Positions 1 to 11,944 of a stretch of 64,000 nucleotides of DNA are shown here, in pieces (position 1 is the stretch's first letter; each line of letters opens with the position of its first letter). The DNA lies in assembly GCA_030704615.1 (NCBI GenBank), contig CM060734.1, positions 33,992,042 through 34,056,041 on the forward strand, read 5' to 3'. The position numbers were made by a program, and so were the translations under genes. The notes beneath the pieces are model-generated. The model did no database searches. It worked only from the letters and a program-made list of their open reading frames with translations, and was not told the DNA's origin. Source of the DNA: Takakia lepidozioides. Taxonomy: Eukaryota > Streptophyta > Takakiopsida > Takakiales > Takakiaceae.

Positions 1-690
1 ACCGCATTCCAATGTCCGACATGGAAATGCGGTGCATCATTTCCGTCCAGGTACACGAAATACCAACACGGGTCTATAAATTGGACAGACAACGAGGTTG
101 GCATTGCAAATGCGGCGACGCATTTCCAGCTTGGCAATGGAAACTTCTTTTTGGACAAGGGAATGCGGTGCCGCATTTCCGTCCAACACTTCGAAAAGTG
201 TGACATTTCCGACTAGCGCGATGGAATGCGTTACCGCATTTCCGTGAGAGGGTCTGCAAATGGACAAATTGCGATGTCCGTTCTGGAAATGCGACGCCGC
301 ATTTCCATGTCCGTCATCGATTTTTTTTTTACAATGGAATGCGGTGCCAATTTTTGCTGATGGGCCTGCAGTTCGAACAACAACCATCCCCAATATGGAA
401 ATGCGGCACCGCATTTCCAATTCCGCCATCTCGACCTCCTTGTTCGACCTCTGTAAGCGTGGTGGCATCCCTGCAATGAGCGGGAGAGGCCAAAACTGGC
501 GTGTGGACAAAGGAAATTTTGGAAATGCGGCACCGCATTTCCAATCGGCCGATTACTTTTTACTATGCCAACATTGAAATGGAAAATTTAGTCCCTCCCC
601 TGTTTTGGAAATGCGGTGCCGCATTTCCAAAAGAGGTTTTTAGAGTTGCCAAAATTTTGGAAATGCGGTGCCCCATTTCTGATTTTGGGA
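1..690. repeat. Dispersed cluster of short palindromes
   Basis: About ten copies, several degenerate, of a palindrome with arms GGAAATGCGG and CCGCATTTCC around a YR dinucleotide lie near 24, 108, 161, 221, 285, 338, 398, 523, 608 and 660. Spacing is irregular, but 53 bp recurs (108 to 161, 285 to 338, about 52 for 608 to 660). The sequence between copies differs from the spacers of the 6.4-9.4 kb satellite, so only the palindrome is shared. Open frames here on both strands read the palindrome in different frames and are not genes. Confidence 0.9.
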
Positions 691-816
691 GCGTTGTGGT
701 TTGGGCGATTGTGTGGCTGGAATGCACACTGGAGAGGGGTCACGAATGTCGGGGAGAATTTCCTTTATATACTCTGGAAGAGAATTTACATTTACAGAGA
801 CTTCATTAAAATTCTA

Positions 817-3800
817 TTAATCTTGAAAATCATCCGAATCCTCATCCTGTTCTAGACTGTCCTGCTCCGCCTCCACCCCCTCATTGCCTTTCTCATCTCC
901 AGCGGACTGCTCATTGGCCAGGCTTTCGAAAATCCCATCTTCCCCTTGCGGAACTATCCATCTCACCTCCGTTGGGTCGTCTTCCTCCCTGTCTGCGTCG
1001 CTCTCATCCGCTGAATCACATATGTACTTTCGTACACGTCTACCTGTCTGAGCTGCTGCCAACTCTTTCCTTATCCTTCTGTCTTCCCTAGCCCTCTCCA
1101 AAATCTGCTCTACTTTATTGGGATTCTCACTTCTTCTAATCGCTGTATTTGCGAGTTTAGCTGCATAACTAGGAAGGGAGTAGTCCCTCACCGGGCTCGT
1201 CATGAAGTCGGCCCTCGCAAAGAACGGGACATTCTTCCTGGCAGGAAGTGTAGGCCCTACATGTTTCGACCCGGACCCTGCAATCCTGCACATGACAATC
1301 ATCAACGAGACTAATGAGAACCACAGTCCGGAAATTCGTTTGACAAAAATGACCCAGAAGGCTTTGCAAACTTACAATGTTTGCACTCACTCGTATTCCG
1401 GGTTCTCCTCCGCATCAATGTCCACTGTGTCTTCCTCGGACTCCGACGAATCTGAGGAGACTTCCGCTCTGTTGGGAGCCTTAACATTCCGTTGCAGCCC
1501 TTCCAGATGGGATCCCCACACGGATGAATCCTCCTCGTAGGCAAAGAGGTGCCGGTCGGAAAACCGCCCAGCCCACATTGAGGCACCAGTTACAATGCCA
1601 TCCACACATTACAACATGGCGCTTCAGATGTTGCGAACTACATCCTAACGAGAATTTGCAAAACAGCATAGATCAAGATTCTGCATACCTGTCCCACAGA
1701 TGAGGTCGAGCACTGTGCCCTCCACGTCTGTGCATGTCTCCATAATTGTTTGAATGAAGGCAGGGCTTCGAGTCCGTGAGTACCGCAGGGTTCCGTTGAA
1801 GTGAGGCTATGAGGGAGAAGTTCCTTGGGAACGTTGTTGAACAGAACGTTGTAATCGAGGGGGTCGCATTTCGGGTCAACCTTTCCTCCCTCCTTCTGGA
1901 AAGCAAAGGTGGAGTTCTCCTTCACAAAGCAGTATGCATCGAACTGCTTCGTCTGCATACACAGGGGGGAACGATTAGAAATCGAATGCGGCACCGCATT
2001 TGAAAACACCCAATCAAATGAATGGACGAGTGCCAGTGTCGTAATCACCTTCTTCCCTTCCGACCGAAGGCCCAGTGTGTTGATGCACGTCCACTTCTTT
2101 TTCAAAATCGGGACGGCGCTCTTGCGGGTCCACTTCGCAATTCCTGTCTGAGTGTTTTTTCCTCTGCTCGCCAGGACAACCACACAGCCTCTGTCGTCCA
2201 ACACCATGCGGGCAAGCCCGAATCATTTCTTCCAAAAGTCCTCCGAGTACCTGTTCCAAGATGGCAAAGCTTGCAGTCCTTCCACAGGCTCTCCGTCCGG
2301 AATATCCAAGATGATCATATCGCAAGACCACTCGGTGGCATTTCCGCCCTCCTACAATCCTTGTCTGCACACACCCTCTCAAGAACGAGACCATATTTTG
2401 AAATCCTGGGGTGTCGGAAGGCTCTTCGGCAGTCGCCTTCTTCAGTGCTCTGCCCTTCAGACCCTCCATGGTCTTCATGTATGCCAACTTGGCTGCCCGC
2501 CCATCCAAAGCCGCCAAGAAACTCTCATTTACACACTGGACTACTGTTTCGGGAGCCACTTTCGGCCTCTTCATTTCCACCGGCTTGAAAGGGTGCCCCC
2601 CTGGGGGGTTGAAGAGTGCCTTCTTTGCCGAGCTAGTTCTCGTGCCTCTCGTGACAACGGTGGGCACAGGGGAGGCAGCCTGCGTTTGGGGGGGTGGGCT
2701 GGTTGCAAAGTCTCCATCGGAGTCATCTTCCTCACCCTCTTCCTGAACAGGCTGTTTCTGCTTCTTCGTTTTGGCGGGTGTCACAACAGCTGCTCCTTGC
2801 TGGCGAGTCCTCTTCTTCGACCCCTTCTGTTGGGCCTGCACAGCTGCATCCACCGTCTTTTGTGCCATCTCAGCTGCATTTCTGGATTCTTCCAGAGCAG
2901 CAGATTCCTTTGCCGACTTTGGCCCAGCAGGGACACGTCTTTCCTTTCTCTTCTCTTCTGCCAAGGCGTGCAGATCTTTCTCAGACTCGTCAACAATACC
3001 GCCAGACATATCCAGGTACCAGGGGCATCCAATGAGATGCGCGGGATGCCATTGTTTCTGCATCTCGGGTGTGTAGACACAGCTTGGGCCCGCCACGGTC
3101 CAAGCCATGAAGAACGGGGGCTCTTGAGCCAGGGCCCCTGTCTGAAGGAGCACGTATTTCATATACCTGCAAGGCAGTCAGGTTGCGTGAGCATAAGATT
3201 GGACGAACCTATTGGCAGAGTGCCACTGAAAACATAAAATGCGAATGCGGTGCCGCATTTCCGAGACAAACCTCGTAACTAGGCTTCGCATACAAGGGCA
3301 GCTGTGCTTCACCTGTAAACAATTCGCATTGCAGCTTTCCCCGCTCCCTCCTGATGTGTAAACTCCACGCTCCTTCTTGCTGTCTGTAGCTCTCTGGCGA
3401 AAAGGTTGTCCTTGTACGCACATCTGAAACGTGTCACATAGTCTTCCAATGTCTGTGTTCCATCCCATTTGACGTACAAGCCGAACGAATTTGTGTGCAT
3501 TACGACTTGCTCCTTCGCATTCGACATTACCTGCGATTCCCAAATGCATTGTCACGTAGCAGTTCAGGGAATTCATTTCAGAAAAGCAAATATGGGGAAG
3601 TACCTTGAATTACCTGGAACCACCAAGTCATGCGGTTGAGCCACACATCCACTGCAGGGTCGGAAACTTCGAGTGGAAAAGACCACGTTGTCCTTATGCT
3701 CTCGGATGCATTCCAGATCGACAGCCACCGTGTCTGCCATTTCCAATCCAATGTCAGGAGCTGGAAGAGAGTGGCTATTGCTAGGAAGGAACTTCAGTGC

Positions 3801-5726
3801 ATTGAAACCTCACCTTCTCTTTCGCCTCAACACATGCCGTTGAGAGGTGATGCAGTTTCTCCAATTGCATGGTCGGCTGCATGGACCGAGAATAGTGTTT
3901 TGCAATCTCGGGGATGAAGTCCTTTCCAAGTGCCGGATCTGCAATTGCCACCAGCTTCACAAGCTTTGACTTGTATTTGGTTCTGGACTTGACACCGGCT
4001 TCCTTCAAGTGCTCAGTCAATGACTGCAACGTTTTCACCTGCCCCTCACTTTCCATGAAGAAGCGTTTGGCATGGGCCAAATCCAGCTTGATGTTTGACT
4101 GCCAACAAAAACATGCAGAAGCGTTACATTCGATTCATGTGGAAAGATTACTGGAAATTGGGGAAGGATGAGGAGAGGAAATTGGAGGACGACTTACTTC
4201 GTATATCACCTCCACCATTCCATCCATAGTGAGACGATACCATGTCCGGTCTGTTTTTGCAACGGCTTTCTGAATGAGCTCGGGCTCCAGCATTTCCGCA
4301 AACATCTGCGGATCAGTGAGACCAGTTTTCCTCACCCTGTACAGCATATGTGCCATGTGGGTATGCACGTACGCATTCTCAGTGACCCTGCAAGGCACAC
4401 TCTCCAGTTCAGTACACGGAAGCACGGAAACAAACCAGAATGGAAACCGAAATGCGGCACCGCATTTCGAACGTGCTAGGGAGGGTATGAGTATCTTACG
4501 AGTTGAGGTCCGCCATGGCATTCTTGAGCAAGGAGGAGTCTGCCGCCTTCACCTTGAGGATGACACACTCCACCATGTAATGCCAACCAATGTGCTTGGC
4601 ATGGTTCTGCTTGATGTACTCCCACCAGGCAAGAAGTCGGTGATTCCCGTCCCACACAAAGAACATTTTACCCGACATATGGCCGAAGTCTGGATCACCC
4701 TTCAGCGTCGCCTCGAATTCGTCGTTGCGAGTGTGCCAGTGGGTATCCCACGTTGACAATTCATCGGCAGTGGGTCCACGAGTTTCGCCGTCCTCATTCT
4801 CAATGGAAACGTAAAACGCTACCGATCCCAGACGGTACCCTTCTCGAAATGCGAACTTCAGCTTATCCACATCTCCGGGAAGGGCCTGCCTGACGATGGG
4901 AAGGGAGACCATGCGACAGAGTGGGATTCGAAGAGTCCGCTGGAATACCCTGCTGCCCAAAACTCTGCCAATGCTACTGTGTGTCTCCTCCAACATTTTA
5001 TCCGCTGCACTTTTGAAATCCTCCGGAGACATGTCTGTAGGTGCCGGTAGTGGCTGAGCAGCTGGAGCATCCTCAACTGGAGCTGCACTCTGGGGCCTGT
5101 TTGCGGGCAATTCTGCCATTGCAGAGGCCTCCTCCGGGCCTGCTTGCTCATCGGTGGTGAGGTCTTGCTGCGAACGTTGAGCGGCAGCACCCTCCTCCGG
5201 TACCAAATCGACAGAAACGGTCGATCCCATTGCCTTCGCTGCAGCAGAGACGGCCCCAACATCTGCAAGCGGGAAATCCTCCAGGAACTGAGCTTCAGCT
5301 CGTGGAAGCGGTTTTGTGGGAGATTGTTCGGCCGTCGCCCCGATTGCCTTCTGCTTCCTCATCCTTGCAGGTGAAGGTGTCTGCTGCAATTGAATCTGTC
5401 TTTTACCCTGCTGCTTCATTCGCGTTGGTGGGGGTGAAACGGCCTGAGCCGGTTCAGAAACCAGTAGAGGGACGGGCTGCTTTTTCTTCGACTTTGCTAG
5501 AGAAGGGCCCGACCCCTGCTGGCGATTCTCCATGGCCGAAGAACGCGAGTCGATCTCTGGGGCTTTGAACTTGCCCTTCGAAGCCGCGTCTTTGAAACGC
5601 ACAGGGCTAGGCCCGGCAGGAATACCCGCGCTCGGGGATCGGGTGGTGTACGTGCTGCAGCTAGCTCCACGGACTCTTCCTGCGGCTCTTCGGATTCTTG
5701 TGATCCCTCCAGCACGTCCACCTTTC
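817..5726 (-). CDS. Multi-exon plant repetitive-family protein, ParB-like segment, probably degenerate
   Basis: Exons with clean GT-AG junctions and continuous frame are 4500-5726, 4198-4387, 3814-4098, 3614-3733, 3313-3530 and an exon ending at 3166. Further exons are 2010 to about 2385, 1689-1952, one ending at 1391 (5' edge unresolved) and 817-1285. The first long exon has a low-complexity Pro/Gln/Ala region, then a segment with GKMFFVWDGNHRLLAWW that resembles the GNHR core of ParB/sulfiredoxin-fold domains; the second half of the gene is Lys-rich then strongly acidic. I recall similar proteins as large unnamed families in mosses and lycophytes; function is unknown. A TGA at 2223-2225 lies in the otherwise continuous frame, and the joins near 2385 and 1560 are unresolved, so the copy may be a pseudogene. 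A possible first coding exon lies at about 5850-6000. It could be the cargo or second gene of a transposon. Confidence 0.55.
1984..2001. repeat. Intronic palindrome copy
   Basis: The palindrome lies in a 57-nt intron (1953-2009, minus strand) bounded by gtgttt and tatgcag. Splicing joins Trp and Thr codons in phase 0. The intron is mostly palindrome plus splice signals. Confidence 0.75.
3243..3262. repeat. Intronic palindrome copy
   Basis: A 20-bp copy of the palindrome in the 146-nt intron 3167-3312 (minus strand), which has a GTGAAG donor and CTTGCAG-type acceptor. No satellite spacer sequence accompanies it. Confidence 0.8.
4448..4469. repeat. Intronic palindrome copy
   Basis: A full-length copy in the 112-nt intron 4388-4499 (minus strand), with GTAAGA donor and CCTTGCAG acceptor. 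Splicing restores a Ser codon across the junction, so the intron assignment is firm. Confidence 0.85.
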
Positions 5727-6365
5727 CTGTTAGGCATGCAAACATGTTCTGCATTCAAGTCTCCTAGCATTCAGTCTAAGAATTACAGAAGCAAAATGGG
5801 GGGTTCGGTGCTCGATCAGCTGCGCGCAGCCTGATCGCATGGAGCTCTCACTGGTGGCTGGGTTGCCTGAGTGGCCTGCTGCTCGGAGATGACAATCTCC
5901 TCCTGTAGACGCATCTGCTTCCTCCCCTTCGGCATTGGCCTACGTCCGAAGTATAATTTTCGGAGCTTGCGACGAGGTCTCCTGTCTGGTGCACGAACTC
6001 CCCCCCTCTCAGGTTCGAGCATAAGAAGAACAGAGAAAGGGAAAAGGGGCAAAGAGTGCAGATGGAAAGGGCGCGAGAGGGGTGACTGAGGAGACATGAC
6101 AAAAGTAGATGAAACGGCGGTGATGCACCACATGGGTTCGAAAGGGTTGGACGAAAGTGTCTCCTCGTGGCCTTTGCGTCATTACGAAATTCAAATCGTT
6201 CAGGGAACGCCTGCCGTCCGAAAAACAAACATCATTATCCAACGGTCAGGCCGCGCCGCCTCATGCCACTTCAGTCAGATAGAGTGCAGACATATGCCGC
6301 AATTCCGTTGCTCCACGTGTTCACATTTCAAGGCATTTCCGTCCCAGCGTCTCATGAGTTGGAGT
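5727..6365. other. Upstream region of the minus-strand gene
   Basis: It holds a possible first coding exon on the minus strand (about 5850-6000, basic then Gln-rich, ending near a CCACCA/gtgaga donor) whose phase does not fit the next exon cleanly. The rest (6000-6365) is pyrimidine-rich on the minus strand and is probably 5' leader or promoter. I see no other gene. Confidence 0.35.
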
Positions 6366-9300
6366 GAAAATGCGAATCCGGCGCCGCATTTCCGTTAAGT
6401 ACCATCACGAAGCTACACATCCGTACTTGTTGGAAGAAAATGCGGCACCGCATTTCCGTTCCACCTTCACATACCTTAGTTGATGAACGGAAATACGGTG
6501 CCGCATTTCCGTCCCACAGCTCCATGTATGAGATACAAAAGGGAAATGCGGCGCCGCATTTTCGTTCTAGAATGTCGGAAGGTGCGACTCGGACGGAAAT
6601 GCTGTGCCGCATTTCTGTTCCCGTTGTTCACGATTTTCAGTCAGAACGGAAATGCGGTACTGCATTTCCGTTCTGTAGAGTATTAAGGTCTGACCCTGGC
6701 GGAAATGCGGTGCCGCATTTTCGTTCCACAGCTCCATGCCTCACATACAAAACAGAAATGCGGCGCCGCATTTCCGTTTTGGAATGTCGGAAGGTGCGAC
6801 TCCGACGGAAAAACGGTACCGCATTTCAGTTCCGATGTTTCACGATTTTTCATCAGAACGGAAATGCGGTGCCACATTTCCATTCTAGAATGTCGGAAGG
6901 TGCGACTCGGACGGAAATGCGGTGCCGCATTTCTGTTCCCGTTGTTCACGATTTTCAGTCAGAACGGAAATGCGGTACGGCATTCCCGTTCTGTCGAGTA
7001 TTAAGGTCTGACCCTGGCGGAAATGCGGTGCCGCATTTTCGTTCCACAGCTCCATGCCTCAAATACAAAACGGAAATGCGGCGCCGCATTTCCGTTTTGG
7101 AATGTTGGAAGGTGCGACTCCGACGGAAAAGCGGTACCGCATTTCAGTTCCGATGTTTCATCACGATTTTTCATCAGAACGGAAATGCGGTGCCGCATTT
7201 CCGTTCTAGAATGTCGGTAGGTGCGACTCGGACGGAAATGCGGTGCCGCATTTCTGTTCCCGCTGTTCACGATTTTCAGTCAGAACGAAAATGCGGTACC
7301 GCATTTCCGTTCTGTCGAGTATTAAGGTCTGACCCTGGCGGAAATGCGGTGCCGCATTTCGTTCCACAGCTCCATGCCTCACATACAAAACGGAAACGCG
7401 GCGCCGCATTTCCGTTTTGGAATGTCGGAAGGTGCGACTCCGAAGGAAAATCGGTACTCGCATTTCAGTTCCGATGTTTCACGATTTTTCATCAGAACGG
7501 AAATGCGGTGCCGCATTTCCGTTCTAGAATGTCGGAAGGTGCGACTCGGACGGAAATGCGGTGCCGCATTTCTGTTCCCGTTGTTCACGATTTTCAGTCA
7601 GAACGGAAATGCGGTACCGCATTTCTGTTCTGTAGAGTATTAAGGTCTGACCCTGGCGGAAATGCGGTGCCGCATTTTCGTTCCACAGCTCCATGCCTCA
7701 CATACAAAACGGAAATGCGGCGCCGCATTTCCGTTTTGGAATGTCGGAAGGTGCGACTCCGACGGAAAGCGGTACCGCATTTCAGTTCCGATGTTTCACG
7801 ATTTTTCATCAGAACGGAAATGCGGTGCCGCATTTCATTCTAGAATGTCGGAAGGTGCGACTCGGACGGAAATGCGGTGCCGCATTTCTGTTCCCGTTGT
7901 TCACGATTTTCAGTCAGAACGGAAATGCGGTACCGCATTCCCGTTCTGTCGAGTATTAAGGTCTGACCCTGGCGGAAATGCGGTGCCGCATTTTCGTTCC
8001 ACAGCTCCATGCCTCACATACAAAACGGAAATGCGGCGCCGCATTTCCGTTTTGGAATGTTGGAAGGTGCGACTCCGACGGAAAAGCGGTACCGCATTTC
8101 AATTCCGATGTTTCACAATTTTTCATCAGAACGGAAATGCGGTGCCGCATTTCCGTTCTAGAATGTCGGAAGGTGCGACTCGGACGGAAATGCGGTGCCG
8201 CATTTCCGTTCTAGAATGTCGGAAGGTGCGACTCGGACGGAAATGCGGTGCCGCATTTCTGTTCCCGTTGTTCACGATTTTCAGTCAGAACGAAAATGCG
8301 GTACCGCATTTCCGTTCTGTCGAGTATTAAGGTCTGACCCTGGCGGAAATGCGGTGCCGCATTTTCGTTCCACAGCTCCATGCCTCACATACAAAACGGA
8401 AATGCGGCGCCGCATTTCCGTTTTGGAATGTCGGAAGGTGCGACTCCGACGGAAAATCGGTACCGCATTTCAGTTCCGATGTTTCACGATTTTTCATCAG
8501 AACGGAAATGCGGTGCCGCATTTCCGTTCTAGAATGTCGGAAGGTGCGACTCGGACGGAAATGCGGTGCCGCATTTCTGTTCCCGTTGTTCACGATTTTC
8601 AGTCAGAACGGAAATGCGGTACCGCATTTCCGTTCTGTAGAGTATTAAGGTCTGACCCTGGCGGAAATGCGGTGCTGCATTTTCGTTCCACAGCTCCATG
8701 CCTCACATACAAAACGGAAATGCGGCGCCGCATTTCCGTTTTGGAATGTCGGAAGGTGCGACTCCGACGGAAAAGCGGTACCGCATTTCAGTTCCGATGT
8801 TTCACGATTTTTCATCAGAACGGAAATGCGGTGCCGCATTTCCGTTCTAGAATGTCGGAAGGTGCGACTCGGACGGAAATGCGGTGCCGCATTTCTGTTC
8901 CCGTTGTTCACGATTTTCAGTCAGAACGGAAATGCGGTACCGCATTTCCGTTCTGTAGAGTATTAAAGTCTGACCCTGGCGGAAATGCGGTGCCGCATTT
9001 TCGTTCCACAGCTCCATGCCTCACATACAAAACGGAAATGCGGCGCCGCATTTCCGTTTTGGAATGTCGGAAGGTGCGACTCCTACGGAAAAGCGGTACC
9101 GCATTTCAGTTCCGATGTTTCACGATTTTTCATCAGAACGGAAATGCGGTGCCGCATTTCCGTTCTAGAATGTCGGAAGGTGCGACTCGGACGGAAATAC
9201 GGTGCCGCATTTCTGTTCCCGTTGTTCACGATTTTCAGTCAGAACGGAAATGCGGTACCGCATTTCCGTTCTGGGATAGTATGAATGTCTCAAGCGGTCG

Positions 9301-9411
9301 GAATTGCACTCGGCTCCATGCATCAGATACAAAATGGAAATGCGGCGCCGCATTTCCGTTCTGGAATGTCGGAAAGTGCGACACGGACGGAAATGCGGTG
9401 CCACATTTCTG
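6366..9411. repeat. 53-bp palindromic satellite with 318-bp higher-order repeat
   Basis: From 6437 to 9247, palindromes start every 53 bp (6437, 6490, 6543, 6596, 6649, 6702, 6755, 6808, 6861, 6914, 6967, 7020 and onward). Six distinct roughly 31-bp spacers recur in fixed order, giving a 318-bp higher-order unit. The marker TGACCCTGGC recurs at 6691, 7009, 7330, 7648, 7964, 8335, 8653 and 8971. Deviations are a 3-bp insertion (unit from 7009), a 2-bp loss (unit from 7648) and one duplicated 53-bp monomer near 8160-8215. The central dinucleotide is TG/CA, TA or CG, so each core is GGYRCC. After 9247 the array degrades, with last palindromes at 9337 and 9390. The 467- and 410-codon open frames here are by-products: 53 is not a multiple of 3, but 318 is. 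Confidence 0.97.
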
Positions 9412-9439
9412 TTCCCGTTGTTCATAATTCTCATTGGGA

Positions 9440-11006
9440 AAAAGAATCATGGATGAAACAACTAGGAAAAAGTGCAAAGTCGGTTGTGACGTTCATTTGT
9501 ACACATCACATCCCTCTGGGCATTGTTTAGAAGGCATGAACCCAAATACCCGGGTGAAACCCGCTTTGCCACAAACTTTTTGATGGTGGATCGACTGGTG
9601 ACTATGAGGGCGGGTCTGGAGCAGGTGATCATTGACCCTCAATGGGATGCGTATGTGGGCACCTTACGCGACTCTCGTAAGTCCAAGTCTTTGAGCAAAA
9701 GTCGGAGGGTCCGCACAATCATTCGCTCCGACGATTTCTGGGTGAAATGTGCAAATTTTGTGTACATGGTGGAGTCGGTGTTGCGAGTCTGTTCACAATG
9801 GGTCTGCTGGCCTGTCAGTGCTCCGGATATTCCCCTCCTGTGAGCGGAACTGGAGCAGTTACTAAATTGTTCATAACAAGATTCGCAACAGGTTGAATCC
9901 TGTCAGGGCTGACAAATTGGTTTATGTCTACACGAATTGTAGGCTACTGCGAGATAGGAGAGCAAGTGATGCATCTGCATGGTACGAGAAGAATCTGTTG
10001 TCTGAAGAATCTGCCTCAGAGGTCCAATCTAGCAGCAATGATGACACTGACGCCGCGAGGGACTCTGACTCCGACGGTTGGGATAGGTCCGATGATATGG
10101 GCAATCCTCCACATGACCCATATGAATTTAATGACGATGATGCTGCAATGCATCCATCCTTCGATGACCTTGTTGTTGATGAACTGCGACATGGTGTCAT
10201 CCCAATTGCGGACCTCATTCCCCCAGTGGAGCACACTCTCAACAATGAAGTTGAGGTCAACTCTCCCCCACCACGAGTTCCACGGACTGCGGGAGATGTG
10301 CAAGTCGAATCGTCGGATGATGACAACCGGCCGTTGTCATTCCTTCACCGACATCGTGGCCCTGTGAACCGTGCTTCATCTCACCCCGCTCCATCTCATG
10401 TTTCTCTTTCGTCAAACTGGTCCATCCCATGCTGGTCCATCTAGTCTCTCTCCCCCTCATGTAATTCCTTCCATCGCTACTCCGATCCTGGGAGATGGTT
10501 CTTCTGTTGCGGGACTTCTGCAAGTTGAACCATCGGATGACGACGACCGGCCATTGTCGTTTCATCTGACCCAACGACGTCCGCATGTGAACCGTGCTCC
10601 CTCGACCCTCGCTAGTCCATCTCATGCCCCTTCCTCTCATGTCGGCCCCTCTGATGTACGTGCGAGTAGCCTTTCTCATACGAGACCTGCTCCAAGGCCA
10701 CCACGAAATCCGGGACAAGCCCAGAAACGACAGAGAATTGTGCAACCTTTTATTGGTGACCGACCTATGAACAGGCCTGATACCCTAAATGGTATTCATG
10801 ATAGGAGTGGAAATCGACCAGAGAGACAACTGAACGTACTCCGAGGACGACTACAGGTCCAACGGCCAGTTGTCTCTGGAAACGAAAGAACAGATGGAGA
10901 TCATGATTCTAGCACTAGTCATGGGAACGAGGGTGAAGTGAGTGGGGACGAAGATTTTGTACTAGACGTGAGATCATACCATCGTCGTCGTGCCAGACGG
11001 AATTAG
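9440..11006 (+). pseudogene. hAT transposase, C-terminal half (DUF659/dimerisation type)
   Basis: It starts right after the palindrome satellite. Segments match hAT proteins in order: AKSVVTFICTHH (about 9470), then GETRFATNFLMVDRL (about 9555) and an FW motif region, then LNPVRADKLVYVYTN (about 9890) as in the hAT dimerisation region, then an acidic, Ser/Asp-rich tail to 11006. The frame breaks near 9522, between 9843 and 9890, and near 10440. The tail has an internal duplication (a DDDxRPLSF-containing block at about 10310 and again at about 10530). The N-terminal BED finger and first catalytic part are absent here. A complementary N-terminal half lies on the opposite strand at 16-16.9 kb. 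It is a relic with no intact transposase. Confidence 0.8.
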
Positions 11007-11324
11007 GTACAGCTATAATTTCTGTGATATGTCACATGATGTGTAGTATGTTTCCATAGATATCCATGTTTCAGTTTAGGTATATGCATACGTGTACGGA
11101 AATAAAAATGGTGGAATATGTGTACCCAAGAAAGGGTTTGGTGGTTGTGCGTGTGTTTGTGTTTCGTCATTACCTTTACATTGTTGATTTCCTATTATGG
11201 TTTCGAAAGCCACAAAAGCCAGGTGCAGCTCCCAACATTCATCTTCCCCTTCACAAATCCATGGGGAATCGATACATGTGCTTTTCATCTGCCTCTCCAA
11301 ACATACATACAGGTGCAAGGGGAC

Positions 11325-11500
11325 CAACCTCCTGGTGGTCGCACCTATTTAAAAAAAAAACAATTGTGTGACCACCAGTAGCGGTCGTCGCAACTGTTAA
11401 AATAAAAGAAAAATGTTGCGACCACCCCCCTGCTGGTAGTCGCACCTATTTACTGATTTACTGATTACCCCTGCTGGTGGTCGCAGATTTTATTTTATTT
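11325..11500. repeat. Hairpin repeats, GCGACCACC family (first cluster)
   Basis: Inverted repeats with arms GCGACCACC and GGTGGTCGC (or AGTAGCGGT variants) separated by A-rich linkers, same family as the 17.36-18.05 kb array. About three to four units lie here, followed by A/T runs. Confidence 0.85.
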
Positions 11501-11574
11501 TATTTTGGGAAACACCTGGGAGCGACAGGTCACAAATCAGGCCCCTTAGTAGTGAGAGGAGAAAATAACCTCTT

Positions 11575-11705
11575 TCATTTATGCGCCAAGAGGCGTAGGA
11601 ATGGGGCACCATACACGAACCATACCACACCCATCAAATAGCAAGATTTGACCCCAGAATTGTCCGGGTCGCACTCAGTGCACTTAACCAATTGAGCTAC
11701 TGACT
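11575..11705 (-). mobile_element. tRNA-derived SINE-like segment
   Basis: On the minus strand an A-box-like TAGCTCAATTGG (complement of 11688-11699) is followed about 35 bp later by a B-box-like GGGGTCAAATCTT (complement of 11643-11655), the layout of an RNA polymerase III internal promoter in a tRNA-derived head. The following sequence does not close into a standard tRNA, so a SINE or tRNA pseudogene is more likely than a working tRNA. It lies between two hairpin clusters. Confidence 0.5.
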
Positions 11706-11734
11706 GTTGGTAGATATTAAAAAATCGGAAAATT

Positions 11735-11865
11735 ATGCGACCACCCCCTACGACCACCCCCCTACGGTCGCATCTATTAAAGAAAAAGAAAATAGTGCGA
11801 CCACCAGCAGGTAGTGGTCGCACCTATTTGTTTTAAACAAAATTTCTGCGACCACCCCTCTGCTG
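11735..11865. repeat. Hairpin repeats, GCGACCACC family (second cluster)
   Basis: Two to three further units with the same arms and A-rich linkers, on the other side of the SINE-like segment. A short tract of GAGCCATGA/GAGCCGCATGA repeats follows at about 11885-11945. Confidence 0.8.
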
Positions 11866-11944
11866 ATGGGAGGTTTACTATTTCATGAGCAGAAACCATG
11901 AGCCATGAGCCATGAGCCGCATGAGCCGCATGAGCGGTGAGCCG

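Noticed and set aside
2152-3237. 361-codon plus-strand open frame
   Set aside because: It is antisense to exons of the minus-strand ParB-like family gene, which show splice sites and consistent phase; the plus frame has no domain.
6366-9411. CRISPR-like array (regular palindromic repeats with spacers)
   Set aside because: The spacers are not unique but repeat in a fixed six-unit order, no cas genes are present, and the context is a spliced eukaryotic genome.
6440-9427. Open frames of 467, 410 and 222 codons on the plus strand and many of 80-99 codons on both strands, with repeating GNAVPHFRS / EMRCRISV / KCGAAFPF peptides
   Set aside because: They are the satellite palindrome read in its three frames. 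The 318-bp block preserves frame, so long open frames arise without selection, and the same peptides appear on the opposite strand.
11643-11705. Functional tRNA gene
   Set aside because: A and B boxes are present but the acceptor and other stems do not pair convincingly; a SINE-like relic fits better.
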